Assembly: GCF_031178195.1 (NCBI RefSeq)
Contig: NZ_JAPSJL010000006.1
Coordinates: 124,001 to 188,000, forward strand
From: Zhihengliuella sp.
GTDB lineage: Bacteria; Actinomycetota; Actinomycetes; Actinomycetales; Micrococcaceae
Length of the DNA: 64,000 nt
Reading direction: 5' to 3'
Positions 29,748 through 37,016 of this stretch are shown piece by piece. The position numbers were made by a program, and so were the translations under genes. The notes under the pieces are model-generated. The model worked only from the letters and a program-made list of their open reading frames with translations. It did not search any database and was not told where the DNA came from. How positions within the stretch are numbered: the stretch's first letter is position 1; each line of letters starts with the position of its first letter.

Positions 29748-30248
29748 ATGTTCCGCATCGCCGCTGTCTGCACAGGCAATATCTGCCGCTCCCCCATGGC
29801 CGAGTACCTCCTCCGGACCGAGCTGGAGGCGGCCGGGATCGACGACGTCGTCGTGACCTCCAGCGCTGTCAGCGAGTGGGAGCTCGGCAACCCGATCGAC
29901 GCGCGCGCGGGCGCTCTCCTGGCCCGCCAGGGGATCGACACCGCCGGGCACGTGGCGCGGCAGTTCGACGCCTCGGATTTCGAGAACGTCGACCTGGTGC
30001 TCGCGCTCGACACCGACCACTACGCGGCGCTGCGCCGCATGGCCCCCACGCCCGAGGCCGAGGAGAAGGTCCGCATGCTGCGCTCGTTCGACCCGGAGGT
30101 CGCCGAGGCCGGTCTCTCCGCGCAGGGCATCTACGATCCGTGGTTCGGCGACGAGGGCGACTTCGAGACCACGCACCGCCTGATCATGTCCGCCATGCCC
30201 GGCCTGGTGGAGTACATCCGCAGCGCGGCCCGCCCGGCGGACAGCTGA
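29748..30248 (+). CDS. Low-molecular-weight protein-tyrosine phosphatase
   Basis: Dephosphorylates phosphotyrosine on proteins. The 166-residue protein has the active-site loop VCTGNICRSPMAE (C-x5-R-S at residues 8-15) and the general-acid aspartate in GIYDPWFGDEGDFE near residue 128. No signal peptide, so cytoplasmic. It is followed after 3 nt by the TTG-started kinase-PabB fusion and the two are probably one transcript. Confidence 0.95.
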   Translation: MFRIAAVCTGNICRSPMAEYLLRTELEAAGIDDVVVTSSAVSEWELGNPIDARAGALLARQGIDTAGHVARQFDASDFENVDLVLALDTDHYAALRRMAPTPEAEEKVRMLRSFDPEVAEAGLSAQGIYDPWFGDEGDFETTHRLIMSAMPGLVEYIRSAARPADS

Positions 30249-30251
30249 CCG

Positions 30252-32540
30252 TTGAGCCCCTCCTCCGCAGCGCCGCGCCGCTCCGCGCCGACGCTGATCG
30301 CTATCGATGGCCGCTCGGGCGCCGGCAAGAGCACTCTGGCCCTCGAGCTCGTCACGCGGCTGCGTCGGCACCATCACGTCTCGCTGTTCCATCTCGAGGA
30401 CCTCTACCCGGGCTGGGACGGCCTCGCCACGGCGATCGACGTCTTCGCCGTCGAGGTCCTCCCCGAGCTGGCGGCGGGCCGCGACGCGACCTGGCGGGCG
30501 TGGGACTGGACGGGCGACTGCCCCGGCGAGCGACGGCGCACCCCGGCGGCCGACGTCGTCGTGCTGGAGGGAGTCGGAGTCGCGTCCGCGGCGGCACGGC
30601 CGCTCCTGGACGCGGTGGTCTGGATCGACGAGGACGACGACGTCCGCCGGGCGCGCGCCCTGGACCGCGACGGCGATACCTACCGTCCGCACTGGGACCG
30701 CTGGGCCGCCCAGGAGGAGCTCTGGCTCGCGGACGACGACGTCCGGTCGGCCGCGGACGTCGTCGTCCGCCGATCCGACGGCGGGTCGGCCGTCGAGGCG
30801 ACGGAAGCCGCCCTCCTGCACCTGCCGGGCCTGCACGATGTCCTGCGCCCGGAGGTCGTCGCGGCCCGGTCCCTGGTCCAGCGGGTCGACGAGATCCGGC
30901 TGACCGGTCCGGTCGCCGCCGCAGACGTCTTCGAGCGCCTCGGCGCCCACCACGCGCCCCATGCAGCGCTGCTCGAGGCGTCGAATCCGGAGGCCGAGGA
31001 CGCCGGCGGACGGAACAGGTTCAGCATCATCGCCCTGGCCGACCACGGTGCGGCCGGCCCCGACGGCGTCGGCGCTCCCGACCGCGCAGCCGGAGCCGGA
31101 GCCGGAGCCGGAGCCGATCATCCAATCCCCGAGCCGTTCCGCGCACCCGGGACCGGGTGCGGGCGGACGGTCGTCGAGCACAGGGCTGCCGGGGACGGAC
31201 AGGACGCGGACGCCCAGCCGCGGACGCTGGTCCGCGTCGGCGCGGCGACGGCCAACGTGCCGGGCCCGTTCACGGAGTGGCTCGCCCGCTGGTGGGACCC
31301 GGCGGAGGACGCCGGGGCCCGTCGCCTGACCGGCCCCGGCGCGCTCGGGTATCTCTCGAGCGGGTGCAACTTCCAGCTGGGCTGGACCGGGTGGCTGGGC
31401 TACGAGCTGAAGCGCGAGGTCGGCGGCTCGTCGGTGGCCGGGTCCCTGCCCGACGCCCTCCTGTTCCGGACCCGCCGCGCCGTGGTGATCGACCATCACG
31501 AGGCACGCGCCTGGACGCTCCAGGAAGAGTCCGCCAGATCCGATCCGGCGCATGGTCGACTAGGCGACTCGTCCACTGATTTTGACGCGGCGTCGCCCGC
31601 GTGGAGCACCACCGTGCGGCACGCGCTCCGCGCCAGCACCGGGGCGGCCGGCATACCCCCGACCCCGCACTCCGTGCCGGTCTTCTCCTGCCGCGACGAC
31701 GCCGCCGGTTACCAGGCGAAGGTCCGCGCCGCGCAGGCCGAGATCCGGGACGGCAACAGCTACGAGGTCTGCCTCACGACGAGACTGGAGGCCAGAGCGA
31801 AGGACTGGGAACCGTGGCAGGCCTACCGCCAGCTCCGCCGCACGAACCCGGCCCCGTTCGCCGCCTACCTGCGCGCCGACGGCGTCGCACTGGCCGGGAC
31901 GTCCCCGGAGCGGTTCCTCCGGATCGACGCTGATGGATGGATGCGCGCCGAACCGATCAAGGGCACGCGACGGCGCTCCGCCGACCCGGAGCACGACGCG
32001 GCCCTGCGTCGGGACCTCGAGTCATCGCCCAAGGACCGGGCGGAGAACATCATGATCGTGGACCTGCTGCGCAACGACCTGGTCCGCAGCGCTGCACCGG
32101 AGACGCTCTCGGTCCCGCGGCTCTGCGCCATCGAGTCGTACGCGAGCGTGCACCAGATGGTGTCCACCATCGAGGCGCGCCTGCGGCCCGCCGCCTCACG
32201 CGCCGAGGCCGTCATGGCCGCCTTCCCGCCCGGTTCGATGACGGGGGCCCCCAAGATCTCGACCATGGCGATCCTGGACCGGTTGGAGGAGGGCCACGCC
32301 CGCGGCCTCTACTCGGGCGGGATCGGGTACTTCGCCGACTCGGGCGCCTGCGATCTCTCCGTGGTCATCCGGAGCCTCGTGATGACGGCGGATGAATCGG
32401 ACGACGGCGCCTGGAGTCTCTCGCTCGGGGTCGGCGGCGCGGTGACCGCGGACTCGGACCCGGCCGACGAGTGGGACGAGGTCCGGACCAAGGCCTTCGG
32501 CGTCCTGAACGCCCTCGGCGCCGAGTTTCCGGACGCGTAG
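30252..32540 (+). CDS. pabB: Fusion of P-loop (uridine-kinase-like) domain and aminodeoxychorismate synthase component I
   Basis: A 762-residue two-part protein. The N-terminal ~190 residues are a P-loop kinase-like domain: LIAIDGRSGAGKST at 15-28, then FHLEDLYPGWDGL, as in stand-alone uridine-kinase-like proteins of actinobacteria. From ~215 it is a chorismate-binding enzyme with GYLSSGCNFQLGWTGWLGYELK, SPERFLRI, PIKGTRRR, DRAENIMIVDLLRNDL and GSMTGAPKISTMAILDRLE. Lys570 in PIKGT is the residue that marks PabB rather than TrpE, so it should make aminodeoxychorismate for folate. The TTG start is 3 nt after the phosphatase stop. A linker has a 6-bp repeat (31089-31112) giving AGAGAGAG. pabC lies beyond cls. 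Confidence 0.88.
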   Translation: MSPSSAAPRRSAPTLIAIDGRSGAGKSTLALELVTRLRRHHHVSLFHLEDLYPGWDGLATAIDVFAVEVLPELAAGRDATWRAWDWTGDCPGERRRTPAADVVVLEGVGVASAAARPLLDAVVWIDEDDDVRRARALDRDGDTYRPHWDRWAAQEELWLADDDVRSAADVVVRRSDGGSAVEATEAALLHLPGLHDVLRPEVVAARSLVQRVDEIRLTGPVAAADVFERLGAHHAPHAALLEASNPEAEDAGGRNRFSIIALADHGAAGPDGVGAPDRAAGAGAGAGADHPIPEPFRAPGTGCGRTVVEHRAAGDGQDADAQPRTLVRVGAATANVPGPFTEWLARWWDPAEDAGARRLTGPGALGYLSSGCNFQLGWTGWLGYELKREVGGSSVAGSLPDALLFRTRRAVVIDHHEARAWTLQEESARSDPAHGRLGDSSTDFDAASPAWSTTVRHALRASTGAAGIPPTPHSVPVFSCRDDAAGYQAKVRAAQAEIRDGNSYEVCLTTRLEARAKDWEPWQAYRQLRRTNPAPFAAYLRADGVALAGTSPERFLRIDADGWMRAEPIKGTRRRSADPEHDAALRRDLESSPKDRAENIMIVDLLRNDLVRSAAPETLSVPRLCAIESYASVHQMVSTIEARLRPAASRAEAVMAAFPPGSMTGAPKISTMAILDRLEEGHARGLYSGGIGYFADSGACDLSVVIRSLVMTADESDDGAWSLSLGVGGAVTADSDPADEWDEVRTKAFGVLNALGAEFPDA

Positions 32541-32612
32541 TCCCCGAGGGACACCCGGGCGAGGGACCCGGACCCCAGGTGGGCGAAGGACGACGACGTG
32601 CGCGGAGGACCG

Positions 32613-34094
32613 CTACTGCAGGGTCGCCGTCAAGCGGCAGACGTTGTCGAGCCACCGGGCCGCCGGCTTGCGCGCCGCCCACTCCTCGAGCGTGAGCTCC
32701 TTGGACTCGAGCCGGTACTCGTCCTGGACCCGGTTGACCTCCTCGACGACCTCGGCTCCGAGCATCATGATCGAGACCTCGCGGTTCAGCGAGAACGAGC
32801 GCATGTCCATGTTCGAGGAGCCGAAGACGGCCACCGTGTCGTCCACGGTCAGGCACTTGGTGTGCAGGACGGTCGGCTGCCGGTAGCGGAAGATCCGCAC
32901 CCCCGCCTTCAGCAACTGGGCGTAATAGGACTGCTGCGCGTGATTGACCAGGAACTGGTCGCCGCGCTCGGAGACGAACAGCTCCACGCGGACGCCGCGC
33001 TGCGCCGCCGTCGTAATGGCGTAGAGCAGGGAGTCGTCCGGGACGAAGTACGGACTGGTGATGGTCAGCCGCTCCAGCGCGCCGTAGACCAGCGTGTTGA
33101 ACAGCCGCAGGTTGTTCTCCGACTCGAAACCCGGGCCGCTGGGCACGATCTGCGCTCGTGTCTCCCCCCGGCTCGGCTCCAGGCCGCCGGCGACCACGTC
33201 GGCGAGCAGATCGTCGTCGCTCTCCTGGTACCAGTCGGTGGCGAAGACGATGTCCAGGCCGGTCACGAGCGGCCCCTCGACACGGGCCATGATGTCCATC
33301 CACTCGCGGCCGATGCGGTGCGCGGCCTCGCGCTTGTAGCCGGGCTCGATGAGATTCTGGCTGCCCGTGAAAGCGACCTTGCCGTCGACGATGACGAGTT
33401 TGCGGTGGTTGCGGAGATCGGGGCGGCGCCACCGCCATTTGCGGACCGAGACCGGCAGCATCGGATGCCATTCGATGCCGGCGCCCGTGAGGCGGCGCTT
33501 GAGGTTCCGGTACCCGTCGACGCGCAGGGTCCCCAGGTGGTCGAAGAGGACCCGGACGTTCACGCCGCGCTGGACCGCGCGCTCCAGCGCCTCGAGGAAG
33601 GGTGAGACGTATTCGTCGTCGTCGCCGATGATGTAGAACTGCACGTGGACGTACTTCTCGGCGCGTTCGATCTCGCCGGTCATGGCCTCGATCGACCGCT
33701 TGTAGTCGGTGATGAAGTCGAACCGGTTGCCGCTGTGCATCGGGAAGGCGCCGAGCTGACGGTTGAGGAACACCACCGACTCCAGCCACTCCGGCGCGTC
33801 GCCGGTGACGTCCTCGCTCTCCAGGTGCTGGGTGGATTCGAGGATCCGGCGGTTGACCTGCAGCTGCTTCTGGGTGCGCCGGTCGGAGAGCTTGAAGTTC
33901 CCGAACAGCAGGAAGAGCGCCAGGCCGAGCGCGGGGATGAAGAAGATCGCCAGCAGCCACGCCATCGCCGTCGTGGGGCGCCGGTTCCCGGGGACGATGC
34001 CGAGCATCAGCACCCGGATCGCGACGTCGAAGGCCCAGGCGACGGCCAGGAGCCACACGGGCAAGTCGTTCAGGAGCGACACTGCGTCGACCAC
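32613..34094 (-). CDS. cls: Cardiolipin synthase (phospholipase D superfamily)
   Basis: Joins two phosphatidylglycerols (or related lipids) into cardiolipin at the membrane. The 493-residue protein has two N-terminal helices with VWLLAVAWAFDVAIRVLML and AMAWLLAIFFIPALGLALFLLFG. Two HKD motifs follow: NHRKLVIVDGKVAFTGSQN and LHTKCLTVDDTVAVFGSSNMD. GTG at 34094 is chosen because GGAGGAAGG lies directly upstream; a longer frame would add residues with no family match. The gene runs opposite to its folate-gene neighbours. Confidence 0.94.
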   Translation of the reverse strand: MVDAVSLLNDLPVWLLAVAWAFDVAIRVLMLGIVPGNRRPTTAMAWLLAIFFIPALGLALFLLFGNFKLSDRRTQKQLQVNRRILESTQHLESEDVTGDAPEWLESVVFLNRQLGAFPMHSGNRFDFITDYKRSIEAMTGEIERAEKYVHVQFYIIGDDDEYVSPFLEALERAVQRGVNVRVLFDHLGTLRVDGYRNLKRRLTGAGIEWHPMLPVSVRKWRWRRPDLRNHRKLVIVDGKVAFTGSQNLIEPGYKREAAHRIGREWMDIMARVEGPLVTGLDIVFATDWYQESDDDLLADVVAGGLEPSRGETRAQIVPSGPGFESENNLRLFNTLVYGALERLTITSPYFVPDDSLLYAITTAAQRGVRVELFVSERGDQFLVNHAQQSYYAQLLKAGVRIFRYRQPTVLHTKCLTVDDTVAVFGSSNMDMRSFSLNREVSIMMLGAEVVEEVNRVQDEYRLESKELTLEEWAARKPAARWLDNVCRLTATLQ

Positions 34095-34246
34095 ATTCCA
34101 CCTTCCTCCTCGGCACCGCTGCACGCCGCCCCCGGCGCGAGCCATGCCGGTCTCTGCGCGGCGACACGCAGCAATGGGTCCAGCCTAGTCGGGCGCGGAA
34201 GAGCCCGGGACGCCACCCGTCTGCCGGCTCGGATCGGCACGGCAAG

Positions 34247-34252
34247 TAATCT
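34247..34252 (+). promoter_or_regulatory. -10 element for leaderless pabC transcript
   Basis: TAATCT, 7 nt, then ATG at 34260, with no ribosome site at normal spacing. Confidence 0.55.
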
Positions 34253-34259
34253 GGTGGGC

Positions 34260-35177
34260 ATGACAGTCTTGGTGTTCATCGACCCGTCCGTCCCCGCAGG
34301 CCGAGTGGCCGACGCCTCGGCACCGCAGCTCTCCGTGCTCGACCAGGGAGCGACCCGTGGCGACGGGATCTTCGAGTCCGCCCTCTACAAGGGGGGCTCG
34401 GTCCGCAAGCTGGACATGCACCTGGCTCGGCTGCAGTCCTCGGCCCAGCTCTCGGACTTGGACATCCCCGGGGAGGACGTGTGGCGGGCGGCGGTCGCCA
34501 CCGCCATCGCGGAGTACGACGGCGAGGCACGCCGGGTCGATGCCGGCACCGGCACAGGGGGTCAGCCGGACACCGACGTCGAGGCGGTCGTGAAGCTGAT
34601 CGCCACCCGCGGTCCGGAGGGTGCCGGGCACGGCACCTCCTGGGTGACGGTCTCACCGGCCCCGGCACTGGGTCGTGAACAGCGGGAGACCGGAGTGCGA
34701 GTGCTGCTCCTCGACCGCGGCTACGACTCCACGGTGGCGGAGCGCGCGCCGTGGCTGCTGATGGGGGCGAAGACGCTGTCCTACGCGGTCAACATGGCCG
34801 CCCTGCGCCACGCGCGGAAGAACGATGCCGATGATGTCATCTTCACCTCCAGCGACGGGCGAGTGCTCGAGGGCCCGACGTCCACCGTCCTGCTCGCCAC
34901 GCGGGAGGGGAACGAGAAGCGGCTGATCACGCCGACCCTGCGGACTGGAATCCTGCCGGGAACGACGCAGGGCGCGTTGTTCGGCCTGGCCGAGGAGGCG
35001 GGCTGGAAGCTGGGGTACGGTCCGGTCGTCCCGCAGGACCTGCTGGATGCGGACGCGGTCTGGCTCGTCTCCAGCGTTCGGTTGCTGGCGCCGGTGACGG
35101 CCATCGACGGTCAGCCCATCGCGACGGACGCGGAGCTCACTGCCGAGCTCTCACGGCTCATCGACGCCATCGAGTAA
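34260..35177 (+). CDS. pabC: Aminotransferase class IV, probable aminodeoxychorismate lyase
   Basis: A PLP enzyme of fold type IV. The 305-residue protein has LDQGATRGDGIFES, the PLP lysine in MGAKTLSYAVNM (near residue 175), DDVIFTSSDGRVLEGPTSTV and LPGTTQGALFGLAEEAGW. The family also includes branched-chain and D-amino-acid aminotransferases, but nearby pabB makes release of 4-aminobenzoate from aminodeoxychorismate the likeliest role. An insertion of ~20 Gly/Thr-rich residues near 100 is unusual. It has its own -10 element and ends 5 nt before a converging gene. Confidence 0.85.
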   Translation: MTVLVFIDPSVPAGRVADASAPQLSVLDQGATRGDGIFESALYKGGSVRKLDMHLARLQSSAQLSDLDIPGEDVWRAAVATAIAEYDGEARRVDAGTGTGGQPDTDVEAVVKLIATRGPEGAGHGTSWVTVSPAPALGREQRETGVRVLLLDRGYDSTVAERAPWLLMGAKTLSYAVNMAALRHARKNDADDVIFTSSDGRVLEGPTSTVLLATREGNEKRLITPTLRTGILPGTTQGALFGLAEEAGWKLGYGPVVPQDLLDADAVWLVSSVRLLAPVTAIDGQPIATDAELTAELSRLIDAIE

Positions 35178-35182
35178 TTGTT

Positions 35183-36226
35183 CTACTCCTCCCAGGGCGG
35201 TGTGGTGAGCCAGGGCGAGCGGCAGGCCCACCCGTCGGGGTTCTCGATGCAGTCCTCGGCCACGTTCCGGGTGACCGTCTCCCAGATGCTGACGCCTCGA
35301 GGATCGGACGGCACCACGGCGACGCCGGAGACGGGCAGCCACGGAGAGCCGTTGTACCGGAACTGGCCGGTGTACACGGTCTCGAGTCCGATGTCGTAGT
35401 TCCCGGTCTCCTCGTAGACGACGCTCGTCACCGTTGAGAACTCATACGGATCAGCATCTTCCGGACGCGGCCCGCCCGGCTCAGCCACAGTGCGCGTGCG
35501 CCCGTCACCGTAGGACCACCTGTACTCGATCGGAGTCGCCCGGACCTCCACCTCGGTCCCCAGGATCGTCGTCGTCAGCGTCTGCGCCTCACTGTCGGCC
35601 CAGACATTCACGTGGTGCCCGACCAGCGCCACGCCCCAGCCTTCGACCTCATCCTGGAATTGGATCCCGGCTGAGGCCAGCGGCAACGAACGAAATTGGG
35701 CTTGTGTCAGGACGATGTTATCCATCGTCGCTTCCGCGTCGGATTCGGAGACTTCGGCTTCTCCGAGGCATCCCGTCACACCAGTACGGATCCGCTCGGG
35801 ATTGTCGACCGTATAAGAATATTGGCGGTAGTAACGCTGGCCATCGATGCAGATATTATCCGTGTTTTCGACGCAGGCGACATCTATGACTCCTGAATTC
35901 TCAATATCACAGTAGAGCACCCAAGAATAGAATACACTCGGAGTTTTCGGCATGGACGCTTCGCCCGCCCCTGCACCACTTTGAGCGTCCTCACGGTCTT
36001 TTCCTGACCCCGAGGGCGGCTCTGAGCCTGACGCCTCCTTGGTTAACTTACAAACGGCGCCAAACCTCGATTTATCGGATTTACCCGCTGCAGTCGCGCA
36101 TAAAGTACGCGGATCTTGAGAAGGCTGGGCGGGACTTGCAGACCCTGCTATCGGTAATGCCCACAAAGTGGAGATCATAAAACTAGCGACAAAAAAGCTG
36201 GCCGTCTTGCGTCGCCGAGAATGCAT
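35183..36226 (-). CDS. Secreted protein with PKD-like domain, unknown function
   Basis: A 347-residue protein with a clear signal peptide (basic MHSRRRK, hydrophobic core, cleavage near AGSA). A short Ser/Gly linker follows, then a Cys-containing region at 100-155, and a PKD-like beta domain at ~208-300 (IEYRWSYGDGRTRTVAEPG, YEETGNYDIGLETVY). Nine or so cysteines suggest disulphides. Its ATG is 1 nt after the TAA of the DUF6318 lipoprotein gene (TAAGATG), so they are coupled. The N-terminal half is notably poorer in GC and uses A/T-ending codons that neighbours avoid, suggesting transfer or fast evolution. Confidence 0.75.
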   Translation of the reverse strand: MHSRRRKTASFFVASFMISTLWALPIAGSASPAQPSQDPRTLCATAAGKSDKSRFGAVCKLTKEASGSEPPSGSGKDREDAQSGAGAGEASMPKTPSVFYSWVLYCDIENSGVIDVACVENTDNICIDGQRYYRQYSYTVDNPERIRTGVTGCLGEAEVSESDAEATMDNIVLTQAQFRSLPLASAGIQFQDEVEGWGVALVGHHVNVWADSEAQTLTTTILGTEVEVRATPIEYRWSYGDGRTRTVAEPGGPRPEDADPYEFSTVTSVVYEETGNYDIGLETVYTGQFRYNGSPWLPVSGVAVVPSDPRGVSIWETVTRNVAEDCIENPDGWACRSPWLTTPPWEE

Positions 36227-36227
36227 C

Positions 36228-36857
36228 TTACTGAACCGGCTCTATCTTGGCAGCCTTCCATCCGACCTCCGATTCATACGTTGCCCAGAACGTGAAGGGC
36301 AATGTAAATTCGGGTATCTCGCCAACCTCCTCGTTGGGCGAGCCGTCTGCATTATATGCGGCACCGAAGCTTTGGTTGAAAGTGAATACGGCATCTACAG
36401 TGCCGTCCGAAGATTCACTCATCGGAGTATAGAAATCGCTAATTGTTACGTCGCCACCAAACTGCCAACCGTCGTTCGCGTTCGTGGCCTGAGCTAGTCT
36501 AATCGTGTCCGAACAGTACTGACACTCGCCAAGAGATGCGGATTCAACTAGTCGATAATCGCCTGTCATATATGCGTAATTGTGAGCCTCGAACCAATAG
36601 TTAACGAAGGCCTCGTAGCCTTCCGCCGTGAACTCCTTGGCCTCCTCCGGCATGACCGGGGGCTCGATGTTCTCCGCCGGCGACGTCGATGTGGCCGGCT
36701 TGGGCGTCGGCGGCGCTGTGGTCTCGGGGGCCGCCGAGGAGGTCGGCGCGGCTCCGCTCGAATCCGGCGTCGTACCCCCGCCATCGGAGCAACCGCTCAG
36801 CACGAGCGCCGCGGACACCGCCGCGATGCCCAGGACGCCAGACCCCTTGAACCGCAT
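36228..36857 (-). CDS. DUF6318-type lipoprotein
   Basis: A 209-residue lipoprotein: signal peptide MRFKGSGVLGIAAVSAALVLSGC with the lipobox LSGC at 20-23, a Ser/Pro/Thr-rich linker, then a folded domain (~75-209). The domain carries FTAEGYEAFVNYWFEAHNYAYMTGD, LGECQYC and PFTFWATYESEVGWKAAKI. This pattern is typical of DUF6318 in Micrococcaceae; function unknown. The second half of the gene is AT-richer than its surroundings, like the coupled downstream gene. Start chosen from the lipoprotein signal. Confidence 0.82.
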   Translation of the reverse strand: MRFKGSGVLGIAAVSAALVLSGCSDGGGTTPDSSGAAPTSSAAPETTAPPTPKPATSTSPAENIEPPVMPEEAKEFTAEGYEAFVNYWFEAHNYAYMTGDYRLVESASLGECQYCSDTIRLAQATNANDGWQFGGDVTISDFYTPMSESSDGTVDAVFTFNQSFGAAYNADGSPNEEVGEIPEFTLPFTFWATYESEVGWKAAKIEPVQ

Positions 36858-36967
36858 AGAACTACCCCTCGTGATGTGCTTCACTCCCCCAGCGTCTCTC
36901 GAGCCTAACGTTTCCGGCGTCCGAGTACCGAGTTGTCCACAGGGCATGACGGAACCTCGCGGACACA

Positions 36968-37002
36968 GGAGGGGCGCCGGAGCCTGGCCCCGACGCCCCT
37001 CC
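36968..37002 (-). terminator. Terminator hairpin after the ECF fusion gene
   Basis: GGAGGGGCG pairs with CGCCCCTCC across a 17-nt loop that can itself form a small GCC/GGC stem. It starts 15 nt past the stop of the leftward ECF gene. Confidence 0.6.
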
Positions 37003-37016
37003 ACACCGCTGGCGGA

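Noticed and set aside
35183-36857. The AT-rich secreted pair as a toxin-immunity or phage-derived module
   Set aside because: Both products carry export signals and envelope-type domains; no toxin domain, no immunity-like cytosolic gene and no phage gene is adjacent.
36933-36941. TTGTCCACA, a DnaA-box match
   Set aside because: A single copy in a terminator region with no AT-rich unwinding element, no cluster and no dnaA or dnaN nearby; a replication origin is not supported.
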